A stretch of 41,055 bases of DNA from Acidobacteriota bacterium (lineage in GTDB: Bacteria; Acidobacteriota; Thermoanaerobaculia; Gp7-AA8), in assembly GCA_019247495.1 (NCBI GenBank), contig JAFAOU010000246.1:1-41055 (forward strand), in the 5' to 3' direction. The position numbers were made by a program, and so were the translations under genes. The notes under the pieces are model-generated. The model made no database searches. It worked only from the letters and a program-made list of their open reading frames with translations, and was not told where the DNA came from. Of the stretch, positions 6,988-14,777 are shown piece by piece (position 1 is the first letter of the stretch; each line of letters opens with the position of its first letter).

Positions 6988-7905
6988 ATGAGCAACGAAA
7001 TTATCTTCGACACGATCGCCAAACAAGAGTGGCTGGAAGCGGCCACCGATCCGATTTCCAAAGCGGTCCACAACCTTTTCCCCGGTGATGCCGGCCGCGC
7101 CGTCAAGAACGCGCTGCATGGAACTTGGCTCGGGCATCCGCTCCATCCGGTGCTGACGGACATTCCCGTCGGCGCGTGGACGCTGGCGATGGTGCTCGAT
7201 GCGCTCGACGGCCTCGGCGCTAGCAAAGATCTCCGTGCCGGAGCCGATTTCGCGATCGGATTCGGCCTCCTGGGCGCAGTCGGTTCTGCCGTCACCGGCG
7301 TTACCGACTGGTCGGAAACAGACGGGCGCGGAAAGACCATTGGCCTTATGCACGGCCTCCTGAACGTAGCCGCGACGTCGCTCTACACCGCGTCCCACTT
7401 CATGCGCAAGAAGAAGACGAAGCGCTCCGCCGGCATCGCGCTCTCGATGCTCGGCTTCGCGATCGCGAACGCCTCGGCGTACCTCGGCGGCCATCTGGTT
7501 TTCGGCGAACAGATCGGCGTCGATCACACTGCCACGCCCGACGCAACGCAGCCGGAGGAGTTCCGCGCCGCCATCGGCGAGGACAAGCTTTCCGAAAACA
7601 CGCCGACGCGCGTCGAGGTTCAGGACACCGCCGTCGTGTTGGTGAAACGCCATGGCCGGATCTTCGCGCTCAGCGCCACCTGCCCGCACCTCGGCGGTCC
7701 GCTCGACGAAGGGAAACTGGTCGGCGACGCGATCCAATGTCCGTGGCACGCCTCGGAGCTCGCGCTCGAAGACGGCCACGTCGTCAACGGACCGACGACG
7801 TTTCCGGCGCGCTGCTACGACGTTCGCATTCGAAACGGAATGGTCGAGATTCGCTCCGCGAGCAAGCAGGCGATCACGGCTTCCTCGCCTGTCGCTGCAG
7901 CTTGA
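6988..7905 (+). CDS. DUF2231 membrane domain fused to Rieske [2Fe-2S] domain
   Basis: A 305-aa fusion. Residues about 45-175 form a DUF2231 membrane domain with several hydrophobic helices: the HPLHPVLTDIPVGAWTLAM motif, the GADFAIGFGLLGAVGSAVTG segment, and helices around HGLLNVAATSLYTASH and IALSMLGFAIANASAYLGG. Residues about 205-290 form a Rieske domain with both cluster motifs, CPHLGG and CPWHAS, giving C-x-H and C-x2-H ligands. It is probably an electron-transfer protein at the cytoplasmic membrane; its partner is unknown. The start at 6988 (MSNEIIF) is chosen because the upstream frame overlaps mutM. Its 3' end overlaps the convergent gene by 32 bp. Confidence 0.88.
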   Translation: MSNEIIFDTIAKQEWLEAATDPISKAVHNLFPGDAGRAVKNALHGTWLGHPLHPVLTDIPVGAWTLAMVLDALDGLGASKDLRAGADFAIGFGLLGAVGSAVTGVTDWSETDGRGKTIGLMHGLLNVAATSLYTASHFMRKKKTKRSAGIALSMLGFAIANASAYLGGHLVFGEQIGVDHTATPDATQPEEFRAAIGEDKLSENTPTRVEVQDTAVVLVKRHGRIFALSATCPHLGGPLDEGKLVGDAIQCPWHASELALEDGHVVNGPTTFPARCYDVRIRNGMVEIRSASKQAITASSPVAAA

Positions 7906-8287
7906 TCACGCGCTTCATCTCGCGATCGACCGAGGCGCTTCGCTCGGCGAAGACGTCAGTGTTGCCGGCGACTCGCGTTGAGGCCATCTCAAGCGGATCG
8001 GGGACACGACCGGTGCTTTGCATCCCGGATCCCGCGAGGGGCATGGCGATCGGGAGGTAGACGACTCGCCACTGCATGCCGAGGCCACGGAACTGCAGCC
8101 AGCCAACGTGCCATTCGATGCGGCCCGGCGGAAGATGGTCAGGCAGCGGAGACATCCTGATGTCGTCACGCGCAACGAAGTGCAGGAGCGCGTCGCGTGA
8201 GTAGTCTGGTTGAACTGTCGGATGCTGCTCTTGTGCGAGCGCGGTCACTGCAGCAAAGACGGCGGCAGCGACGACAACGGCGCGCAT
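7874..8287 (-). CDS. Small secreted protein, paralogue 3 of 3
   Basis: A 137-aa protein with a clear signal peptide (MRAVVVAAAVFAAVTALAQ). I do not recognise a named family. Its middle reads WRVVYLPIAMPLAGSGMQS, which aligns with YLPFLAPLPGT and YLPLLAPLPGT in the two genes upstream, so the three appear to be diverged copies. It also shares PDYSRDALLHF with PDYSQDAIFRF in the neighbour. It starts 4 bp after the stop of the 8292-8699 gene and is the last of the set. Its end overlaps the convergent DUF2231-Rieske gene by 32 bp. Function unknown; probably periplasmic. Confidence 0.7.
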   Translation of the reverse strand: MRAVVVAAAVFAAVTALAQEQHPTVQPDYSRDALLHFVARDDIRMSPLPDHLPPGRIEWHVGWLQFRGLGMQWRVVYLPIAMPLAGSGMQSTGRVPDPLEMASTRVAGNTDVFAERSASVDREMKRVIKLQRQARKP

Positions 8288-8291
8288 TGCA

Positions 8292-8699
8292 TCACTCGCC
8301 GAGGAGTCGCATCACGATCTTGAGCTGCTGCCGGACGCCGGGAGAACCGGCCAGCTCGTCGGGAACGTACGGCATCGAGCGGGCGATCGGCGTATTGGTC
8401 AGGGCGAAGGCGTTCGGCACCGTGGCGACGTCCACGAGGCGCGTGCCGGGGAGCGGCGCGAGGAACGGCAGGTAGAGCAACTTGCCCTTCACGCCGTATT
8501 TGTAGACGTTCACCGCGCCGAGGTTGCCGAGGTCGAAGCCGCCGAGCTTCGATTGCGGATGGAGGACGAACTCGTGCGCGAACCGGAATATCGCGTCCTG
8601 CGAATAGTCCGGCTTCGGCGCGTCGTCAGCCCGAAGCGGCGCCGCGAATGCGATGAGGAGGATGAGCAGCAGTGCGGTGCGGTTCATCGTCATGACCAT
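8292..8699 (-). CDS. Small secreted protein, paralogue 2 of 3
   Basis: A 135-aa protein with an N-terminal signal peptide (core TALLLILLIAFAAPLRA). Three in-frame ATGs (8699, 8693, 8687) are possible starts and none has a strong ribosome site; the third, giving MNRTALLL, would make the most compact signal peptide. The core LLYLPFLAPLPGTRL and PNAFALTNTPIAR matches the paralogues on both sides. The domain has no assigned function that I recognise. It is followed by the next paralogue after 4 bp, so the two are co-transcribed. The protein has no Cys residues after the signal and no catalytic motif that I can see. Confidence 0.7.
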   Translation of the reverse strand: MVMTMNRTALLLILLIAFAAPLRADDAPKPDYSQDAIFRFAHEFVLHPQSKLGGFDLGNLGAVNVYKYGVKGKLLYLPFLAPLPGTRLVDVATVPNAFALTNTPIARSMPYVPDELAGSPGVRQQLKIVMRLLGE

Positions 8700-8743
8700 G
8701 GCATTGTGACGCTGCTTCGGCTCCGGCGGTTACAAAAAATCGG

Positions 8744-9067
8744 TCAACGGATATCTACCAGCGCGCGAGGCCGCGTACGCGGACGCAACGGGATGGATGT
8801 TCCGGTCAGCGCGAGCGCGTTCGGCATCTCGATCGAAGGCCGCAGCGCTGTGCCTGGCAGCGGCGCGAGGAGCGGCAGATACGCGAACGTGTAGCGACCG
8901 CTGTGGGTGGTCAAACGGACGGCACCTACTTCGACGTCGAGACGGTTTGCGGAGCCGTCCTCGGTGACTACCTGCAAGACCGGGCGCTGCGTCGCAACCG
9001 TTGTGTTTTGTTGCGCATACGCCGCTGTGCTGAGGAGCATGAGAACAGTGATTGTGAGTGTTTTCAT
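8744..9067 (-). CDS. Small secreted protein, paralogue 1 of 3
   Basis: A 107-aa protein with signal peptide MKTLTITVLMLLSTAAYAQ. It contains TFAYLPLLAPLPGTALR and MPNALALTGTSIPLR, the same core as the two downstream genes, and is the shortest of the three. Function unknown. It is first in a minus-strand set of three and divergent from the DUF3011 gene, with 101 bp between starts, where both promoters must lie. The upstream sequence is AT-rich (TTGTTATTTGGATT before the ATG), in contrast with the surroundings. Confidence 0.68.
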   Translation of the reverse strand: MKTLTITVLMLLSTAAYAQQNTTVATQRPVLQVVTEDGSANRLDVEVGAVRLTTHSGRYTFAYLPLLAPLPGTALRPSIEMPNALALTGTSIPLRPRTRPRALVDIR

Positions 9068-9168
9068 AATCCAAATAACAAGGCATTTTGCGTGCCGTTT
9101 CGTCTGGCTCAGGCCGCCGGTTCTGGAACGCGAGCCGCATTGCCCCCGCAGCAGGAGGACATACGCAA

Positions 9169-9855
9169 ATGAAAAGAATTACGCTTCTTTCAGCAGTCCT
9201 GATTCTGGCGGCGTTTGCCGCTAATGCACAAACGAACGGCACTCTGCTCACCTGCGAGTCGCTGAACAACGTTCGTCACACCTGCAAGGCCGATGTGGCC
9301 CGTGGGATCACGCTCAATCAGCAGTTCAGTAAAGACGCCTGCGTCCGCGGAAAGACGTGGGGCACGACGCGCAACAACGACGGCGTATGGGTCGATGCAG
9401 GCTGCCGGGCCGAGTTCCTCGTCGGCGGCGGATCGGCGCAGCTGCCGAATGGCGTGATGCAGACGGTCACCTGCGAGTCGATTCCCAATCACACGAAACG
9501 CTGCACCGCCATGACGGCAAACGGCGTCCAACTGGCCCGCCAGATCAGCAAACACTCGTGCGTGCTGAACAAAGATTGGGGATGGGACAACAACGGCATC
9601 TGGGTCAAGGACGGTTGCCGGGCGGAGTTCACGGTCAATACGACACTTCCTCCGATGTCGTCGTCGCTGACGACCATCACGTGCGAGTCGGCGAAGGGGA
9701 TGAACCATCGCTGCAGCGCCAGCACGCTGAACGGCGTCACGCTCTCCCGCCAACTGAGCGATTCCGGCTGCGTGCGCGACAAGACCTGGGGCTATGACGC
9801 GAACGGCATCTGGGTTTCCGACGGCTGCCGCGCGGAGTTCACGCTCGGCCGGTAA
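9169..9855 (+). CDS. DUF3011 protein, three Cys-rich repeats, secreted
   Basis: A 228-aa protein with signal peptide (residues 1-20, MKRITLLSAVLILAAFAANA) and three tandem DUF3011-type repeats at about 27-83, 99-154 and 169-225. Each repeat has the pattern TCES...C...S...CV...W....GIWV..GCRAEF with four cysteines (C29, C39, C58, C79; C102, C112, C131, C150; C172, C182, C201, C220), so two disulfides per repeat are likely. Function is unknown; the fold is probably a small lectin-like or cell-surface module (inference). The start at 9169 has a good AGGAGGA site 9-15 bases upstream and yields the signal peptide, so the longer frame to 9088 is rejected. Confidence 0.85.
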   Translation: MKRITLLSAVLILAAFAANAQTNGTLLTCESLNNVRHTCKADVARGITLNQQFSKDACVRGKTWGTTRNNDGVWVDAGCRAEFLVGGGSAQLPNGVMQTVTCESIPNHTKRCTAMTANGVQLARQISKHSCVLNKDWGWDNNGIWVKDGCRAEFTVNTTLPPMSSSLTTITCESAKGMNHRCSASTLNGVTLSRQLSDSGCVRDKTWGYDANGIWVSDGCRAEFTLGR

Positions 9856-9871
9856 TTTCAGGTGCAACTCA

Positions 9872-9899
9872 GAGGAGGATCCCCTCGGGGATTCTCCTC
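9872..9899. terminator. 12-bp hairpin between convergent genes, with T-run at 9911-9919
   Basis: Bases 9872-9883 (GAGGAGGATCCC) pair with 9888-9899 (GGGATTCTCCTC), with one G-T wobble and a 4-nt loop. On the plus strand a run of nine T follows at 9911-9919, 11 nt after the stem, which is farther than in a textbook terminator. It lies between the DUF3011 stop and the convergent phosphotriesterase-like gene, where a bidirectional terminator is expected. Confidence 0.55.
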
Positions 9900-9906
9900 C
9901 GCACGG

Positions 9907-11820
9907 CTACTTTTTTTTTCGGGCGGAGGCTCTTTGCCGTCGTCTGGCGGAGCTTCTTCGATGTCCGGTGGGTTCTTCGCCATCCGGTGGAGGTTCTTCG
10001 CCGTCGTCCGGTGGAGGGTTTTCGCCGTCGTCGGGTGGAGGTTCTTCGCCGTCGTCCGGTTGAGGTTCTTCGCCGTCGTCCGGCGGAGGGTTTTCGCCGT
10101 CGTCCGGTGGAGGTTCTTCGCCGTCGTCGGGTGGAGGTTCTTCACCGTCGTCCGGCGGAGGTTCTTCGCCGTCGTCCGGTTGAGGTTCTTCGCCGTCATC
10201 AGGCGGAGGTTCCTCGTCCGGCTTATCGTCACTCATTGCGCGAATGGCCTCTTCATCAAGCGCTTCGGCCAGGAACGTCACCTCGGTCAATAAGCCGGTG
10301 AAGTGTTCCTCGCCGGCCGCCGAGCAGCCGATCGCCAGATCGCGTTCGGACTTGACGGGAATCGCGACGATCTCGGCGCTCTGTCCGGTCGGTGCGCCGT
10401 CAACGAAAACGGCCGCCGTCCGGCCGTCGAAAACGCCGGCAATGTGATGCCAATGATCGTCGAAGACGTCGGCGGCGCCGGCGGCGCGAAGGATGACGCC
10501 ATCGCCGGTGCCGAGGCAGAATTCGGGACCATCGGCCCCGACGCGGAGAGACCAGCCGCGCGCGGCGCTTTCCGGCCACGTCGTCGCTCCCGCTTGCGCC
10601 TCTGTCAAGCCGCTGTCGACGAGACAGACATCCTCGGTGATGCCGGTGCCTCGGACGAAGAGTGCCGCCGTAAACGGTACGATCGGTTGCACCGTTTTCG
10701 GGATAGCAGCCTGCAGCGATCCACCATTCAATTGCACGGAGCGCCGGCCGTTACGTCCGTTGCCGACCGTAACGTCCGCCACCTCCGCGATGTCGTTCAC
10801 CGCGGCCAGATCCAGCAGCTCCGCTGCCGAGTCAGGCACGGAGAAGGTGAGCGCTCTTGCGTTCGCAACACGCATCGTGGCGATTTCCTCATCATTGACG
10901 CCGTTCGCCCGGAGCATGTCCTCGAATGTGTCGGTGAGATACACGTATCCAACCGGAGGCACCAATCCGAAGAAGTTCTGCGTGTCGAAGATGTCCTCTG
11001 ACAGGAGGATGCCGCCGAGAAATCCCTCGCTAATGAGGGTGGCTACGCCCTCGGCAGCGGCGCGATCCTCGCCGCTACTATGTTCGGAGTGGCCGATGAG
11101 ATCGAAGCAGACCAGAGCGCCACGCGTGATGAAATCGCGCGCCTGCTGCAGCTCCGCCGGCAGTTGCGGCCTGAGATGGCTGACGATGATGCGGCTCAAC
11201 GGCGCGCCGAGGCGATCGCAGATGTCGAGTGCCAGATGACGGACCGCGGCGGACGTGCCGATGTCGGTGTGGATGAGGATCGCAGCGCCTGTCCGGAACA
11301 TCGCGCTGCAGGAAGCGACGAGACTCTTCCATTCAAAAATGGGCAACGTGACGCTGGTGACGGGATCGGAAATGCCCACCTCCCCGATGATGCCTGCCTG
11401 CGCGCCGTCTGCGCCTTCCAGGATGTCGTCAACGATGATTTGCTCGAGCTCGCCGATGGAAAGGTTGCGAACCTCTGGCCGTTGCCAGTCCTGCTTATAA
11501 AAACCGGTCCCGAGAACGATGTTGACGCCGCTGGCCGCGGCGATCTGCCGCAGCGCACCGCCGAAGCTGGGCAAAGGCGACGGCGGTGCCCCGGGACGAT
11601 CCCAGCGCAAACCACGATTGGACATCGACACAATCGTCTTGCCGCCCGCCTGGACATATTCCAGGCAATGCGCAGTCTCGATTAGGGGATCGAACAAGAA
11701 GTGCTCATCGTTGACGGAGATCAGCACGTGCTCGTGCATCATCGTCACGCCGAGCTTCGCCGGATCGATCAAACCGTTGACCGTCATGATCTTTCCCTGA
11801 ATTTCGTCGAGAGTCGACAC
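9907..11820 (-). CDS. Phosphotriesterase-like hydrolase + LamG-like domain + acidic repeat tail
   Basis: A 637-aa protein. Residues about 1-335 are a phosphotriesterase/aryldialkylphosphatase-type TIM barrel. Its metal ligands are visible: HxH in TMMHEHVLIS, the bridging carboxylate E in GIIGEVGIS (Glu in place of carbamylated Lys), H in LIHTDIGT, H in IVSHLRPQ, and D in LLSEDIFDT. About 365-545 is a LamG/concanavalin-like sandwich (HWHHIAGVFDG, AAVFVDGAP, LTEVTFLAEALDEEAI). A tail of 8-residue EEPPPDDG-type repeats follows and ends in a basic RRSSARRRQR segment. I start at the GTG at 11820, which has GGAGG 5 nt upstream; the ATG at 11859 has none. No signal peptide is visible. Substrate unknown: lactonase, esterase and phosphotriesterase activities all occur in this superfamily. 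Confidence 0.88.
   Translation of the reverse strand: MSTLDEIQGKIMTVNGLIDPAKLGVTMMHEHVLISVNDEHFLFDPLIETAHCLEYVQAGGKTIVSMSNRGLRWDRPGAPPSPLPSFGGALRQIAAASGVNIVLGTGFYKQDWQRPEVRNLSIGELEQIIVDDILEGADGAQAGIIGEVGISDPVTSVTLPIFEWKSLVASCSAMFRTGAAILIHTDIGTSAAVRHLALDICDRLGAPLSRIIVSHLRPQLPAELQQARDFITRGALVCFDLIGHSEHSSGEDRAAAEGVATLISEGFLGGILLSEDIFDTQNFFGLVPPVGYVYLTDTFEDMLRANGVNDEEIATMRVANARALTFSVPDSAAELLDLAAVNDIAEVADVTVGNGRNGRRSVQLNGGSLQAAIPKTVQPIVPFTAALFVRGTGITEDVCLVDSGLTEAQAGATTWPESAARGWSLRVGADGPEFCLGTGDGVILRAAGAADVFDDHWHHIAGVFDGRTAAVFVDGAPTGQSAEIVAIPVKSERDLAIGCSAAGEEHFTGLLTEVTFLAEALDEEAIRAMSDDKPDEEPPPDDGEEPQPDDGEEPPPDDGEEPPPDDGEEPPPDDGENPPPDDGEEPQPDDGEEPPPDDGENPPPDDGEEPPPDGEEPTGHRRSSARRRQRASARKKK
9979..10215 (-). 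repeat. 24-bp tandem repeat coding for EEPPPDDG
   Basis: About ten copies of a 24-bp unit coding for EEPPPDDG, with variants EEPQPDDG and ENPPPDDG, form the acidic proline-rich tail of the phosphotriesterase-LamG protein. The last copy is one codon short. Copies are near identical in DNA, which suggests recent expansion by slippage or unequal crossover. Such tails commonly act as spacers. It is not a CRISPR: the units abut with no spacers. Confidence 0.9.
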
Positions 11821-11948
11821 GTAGTCCTCCTTGAAGTGGACTGGACCGCACCACACCACGACCGATTCCTATTGATTGCTGAAGCGGTCGCAAGTGTACC
11901 GCCATCCATAGGTATGCAACAAGCACAAGCGGGCTGGCAAAGGAGTCG

Positions 11949-13601
11949 TCACGTCGTGCTGCCCGGCCGGGCAGCCGCGTTGGCGCCGATTTGGGCGGCG
12001 GTTAACGCCGAGGGGTAAAACGTCAGTGACTGTAGCGATCCGATGAAAATACCCTGGCCGCCACCGGCGCCGATGGTAAGGTTGCCTGTCCCCACAACGG
12101 GCATTGAGGGGTCGATAGAAACAGGTGTCCCCGCTACACCATCGATATACACGGTGAGGTTATCGCCGTCGGAAACGCCGGCGACGTTGTGCCATTGGCC
12201 ATCGAACACGTTTCCGCTCCCGCTGGCGGTAATGATCGTGCTGTCGCCCTCGCCGTCGCCGCCGGTGCCGACGGAGAACTGAATGCCCGCGGCGTTTGCA
12301 TAGAGCGCCCATCCACTTCCGGCCACCTGGGGCCAGGTCTTTCCGATGATTCCTTGCGTCAGCGCACAGTCGGCGATGCACACAGTTCCCAGCGGGGGCA
12401 CAATCGCCTGGACAAACGTGCTTACTGTGAACGGAATTGTCGGTTGAATTGCCGGCGGAATGGCAACACTCAGCGATCCTCCAGCGAATGCCAGGAGATT
12501 GGGCAGAATGCCGATCGTGACGGGAGGCGTTGTCGTGATACCGGGCAGACTGGTCAGCACAATCGGCGCTGCCGGAGTCGTCGGTGTGGCGACGGCGATG
12601 AGGTTCTGCGGATTGGTGACCCGCATCTGCGTAATTTGAGCAGTGGTGACGCCCGCCGCCGTGAGCATCGGAACGAAGGTATCCGTCGTGTAGGTGTACG
12701 TGACTCCCTCGCCGAAGAAATCAGGCTCGTCGTAAATATCCTGCGATAGCAGAATCTGATTCACGAATCCGTCGCCGATTAACGTCGCAATGCCCTGCGC
12801 CGCCGCCGTGTCCGCGGAGCTACCGACGCCTTCATGGCCAATCAGATCGAAACAGCAGTTCGCGCCGAGGCCAAGGATTGTCTGGGCGACGGCCAGATCG
12901 CCGGGCGCAATTTCGTTTCCGGGATCAAGATGACTCATGATCACCCGGCCAAGTGGGACATTGAGTTGTTGGCAGATGTCGAGCACAAGGAGGCGAATAG
13001 GACCGGGCGTTCCGATGTCCGTATGAACGTTCATGGCCAGTCCCGTCTCGACTACAGCCTGACAGGCCGCGACGAGGCTCTTCCATTCGAAGAGAACGAG
13101 CGTGACGTCGGTGACTGCGTTCGTAATGCCGACCTCGCCAATGATACCGGCATTGACGCCGTTCTGGCCTGTGAAGATGTCATTGATGATCGTCTGGTAC
13201 AGGCCAGTAACGGAGGTCGCCTGGGTCTTAGCGCTTTGCCACGAGTATTTGTAGTAGCCGGTGCCGAGGATGATCGAGGCGCCCGCGCCGGTGGCGATTT
13301 GCAGCATTGCACCGGGAAAGTTCGGGAACGGCATTTTCGGCGCGCCAGGCGCATCCCAGCGCAATCCGTGACTGCTCATCGAGATCAACGCACTGCCGGT
13401 GCCGCCTTCGGTTACGTAGGCTTTTACGCGACTCGTTTGCAGCGATATGTTTTCGAGCGCGAGGGGAGGACTGGCAACGTTCGGTACGGGTCCCAGCCAC
13501 AGCAGGATGTGCTCGTGCGCCATCGTGATCTGAATCGCCGACGGCGCGACCACGCCATTCACAGTGATGATGTTTCCCGTAATCTGCGATTGAGTAAGCA
13601 T
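11949..13601 (-). CDS. Phosphotriesterase-like hydrolase with C-terminal LamG-like domain
   Basis: A 550-aa paralogue of its neighbours. The barrel (about residues 8-345) keeps all metal ligands: HxH in TMAHEHILLW, E in GIIGEVGIT, H in NVHTDIGT, H in IMSHLDPG, and D in LLSQDIYDE. Residues about 365-540 are a LamG-like sandwich (FDGQWHNVAGVSDG, LTVYIDGVAG, QSLTFYPSALTAAQIG). It has no repeat tail. The ATG at 13601 has an AAGGAG site. It begins 12 bp after the upstream paralogue's stop and is separated from the downstream one by 128 bp. No signal peptide is visible, which is odd for a protein with a LamG module, normally extracellular. Confidence 0.88.
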   Translation of the reverse strand: MLTQSQITGNIITVNGVVAPSAIQITMAHEHILLWLGPVPNVASPPLALENISLQTSRVKAYVTEGGTGSALISMSSHGLRWDAPGAPKMPFPNFPGAMLQIATGAGASIILGTGYYKYSWQSAKTQATSVTGLYQTIINDIFTGQNGVNAGIIGEVGITNAVTDVTLVLFEWKSLVAACQAVVETGLAMNVHTDIGTPGPIRLLVLDICQQLNVPLGRVIMSHLDPGNEIAPGDLAVAQTILGLGANCCFDLIGHEGVGSSADTAAAQGIATLIGDGFVNQILLSQDIYDEPDFFGEGVTYTYTTDTFVPMLTAAGVTTAQITQMRVTNPQNLIAVATPTTPAAPIVLTSLPGITTTPPVTIGILPNLLAFAGGSLSVAIPPAIQPTIPFTVSTFVQAIVPPLGTVCIADCALTQGIIGKTWPQVAGSGWALYANAAGIQFSVGTGGDGEGDSTIITASGSGNVFDGQWHNVAGVSDGDNLTVYIDGVAGTPVSIDPSMPVVGTGNLTIGAGGGQGIFIGSLQSLTFYPSALTAAQIGANAAARPGSTT

Positions 13602-13613
13602 TGATTCTCCTTT

Positions 13614-14660
13614 TCAGACGGGAGTGAGCGGAAGCACGCGTTGCAGGTTGCTGGACCGCATCTGCGCGATCTGTTTCGCGGTCACATTTGCCTTGTTGAG
13701 CATCCAGCAGAAATTCAGCGTCATGTATTGATAGCCAATGCATTGCGCGAAAAACTCGGCGTCACCGTAAATATCCTCTGAGAGGATGATCTGCTGTAGA
13801 TACTTCGGCTTCAGATTCAGCAGGTCGGCGATCGAAAATGCAGCGTTCTGGTCGTCCGCGCTTTGGTAGCCAAAGTGGCCGATAAGATCGAACGAGCATA
13901 GAGCCCCACGGTCCATCACCAGTTGTGATTGTAAGAAGTCGTCAGTGTCGGGATTCGAGGGAGCGTCCGCATCTTCCGGCCTGACCTGCGGCCGGAGGTG
14001 ACTGATCATGACCCGGTCAAGCGGCATCTCGAACGACTCACAGAGGTCGAGTACAAGCTCCCGGATTCGCCACGCCGACCCGATCTGAGTATGGAAATTG
14101 ATTGCGGCGCCGGTACGCAACGCAGCGCGGCAAGACGCTTCGACACTTCGTTTCTCGAAATCCGTGAGGTCGTCGCCGGTAGAGGTGCTGATTCCAACTT
14201 CGCCAATAACCCCGGCGTGTACCGGGTCGCCGTCAATAACCTCAATGCCCTCGACGATGTCGTCGACCATGCGCTGTTCGAGGTCTTCGGTGCTCATGTT
14301 CAGAACGCGGGGCGTCTGCCATTCCTGTTTATAAAAGCCCGTACCGAGGACAATTTGGGCGCCGCCGTCGACCGATACTTTGCGCATTGCTTCAACGAAC
14401 GTCGCCGGCGCAAAAGGAGGCGCTGGCGCGCCCGGGGCATCCCAACGCAAACCGTAGTTACTCATGGACAGGAGTGTGTTGCCGTCGGTTCTGGCGTACA
14501 GGCTGACGTGTTCCGACTCCCGCGCAAGGTCGCCGAGCGCGATTGGGGGATTGTTCTGCAGAAACAGCAGGACGTGCTCGTGCGCCATCGTTACGCCGAG
14601 ATCGCCCGGGTCGATCGGGCCCGTCACGGTGAGAACCTGTCCCGCGAAATCCGAAGGCAT
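13614..14660 (-). CDS. Phosphotriesterase-like hydrolase, single domain
   Basis: A 348-aa paralogue consisting of the barrel alone. Ligands are HxH in TMAHEHVLLF, E in GVIGEVGIS, H in NFHTQIGS, H in MISHLRPQ and D in ILSEDIYGD. It shares SMSNYGLRWDAPGAP and VLGTGFYKQEWQ with the two downstream genes, so the three arose by duplication. The ATG at 14660 (MPSDFAGQ) has an AAGGAG site 8 nt upstream. The frame extends to 14756 without homology, so I reject that start. It is the first of the three and lies 117 bp after the kinase gene on the same strand, so kinase and hydrolases may share a transcript. Confidence 0.9.
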   Translation of the reverse strand: MPSDFAGQVLTVTGPIDPGDLGVTMAHEHVLLFLQNNPPIALGDLARESEHVSLYARTDGNTLLSMSNYGLRWDAPGAPAPPFAPATFVEAMRKVSVDGGAQIVLGTGFYKQEWQTPRVLNMSTEDLEQRMVDDIVEGIEVIDGDPVHAGVIGEVGISTSTGDDLTDFEKRSVEASCRAALRTGAAINFHTQIGSAWRIRELVLDLCESFEMPLDRVMISHLRPQVRPEDADAPSNPDTDDFLQSQLVMDRGALCSFDLIGHFGYQSADDQNAAFSIADLLNLKPKYLQQIILSEDIYGDAEFFAQCIGYQYMTLNFCWMLNKANVTAKQIAQMRSSNLQRVLPLTPV

Positions 14661-14777
14661 GTGTCCTCTCCTTCTGTGGAAGCGTGCGTAGCACGCGCGG
14701 AGGCTGCAACGTTCGGAGCGTCTGTTGTTGGGGAGGGGTAATGATACGTCAGTCAATAAAGCCGCACAAGGAGGAAC

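Noticed and set aside
9901..9920. T-run as a sequencing-derived frameshift of the phosphotriesterase gene
   Set aside because: The stop is in the same frame as the basic tail and the frame change maps earlier, near 9970-9978, so the homopolymer is not needed to explain it.
9960..10220. CRISPR array
   Set aside because: 24-bp units abut without spacers and encode EEPPPDDG in the long frame, so it is a coding tandem repeat.
10303..11685. Plus-strand long open frames opposite the phosphotriesterase-LamG gene
   Set aside because: GC-rich shadows of the minus-strand gene; no recognisable domains and no ribosome sites.
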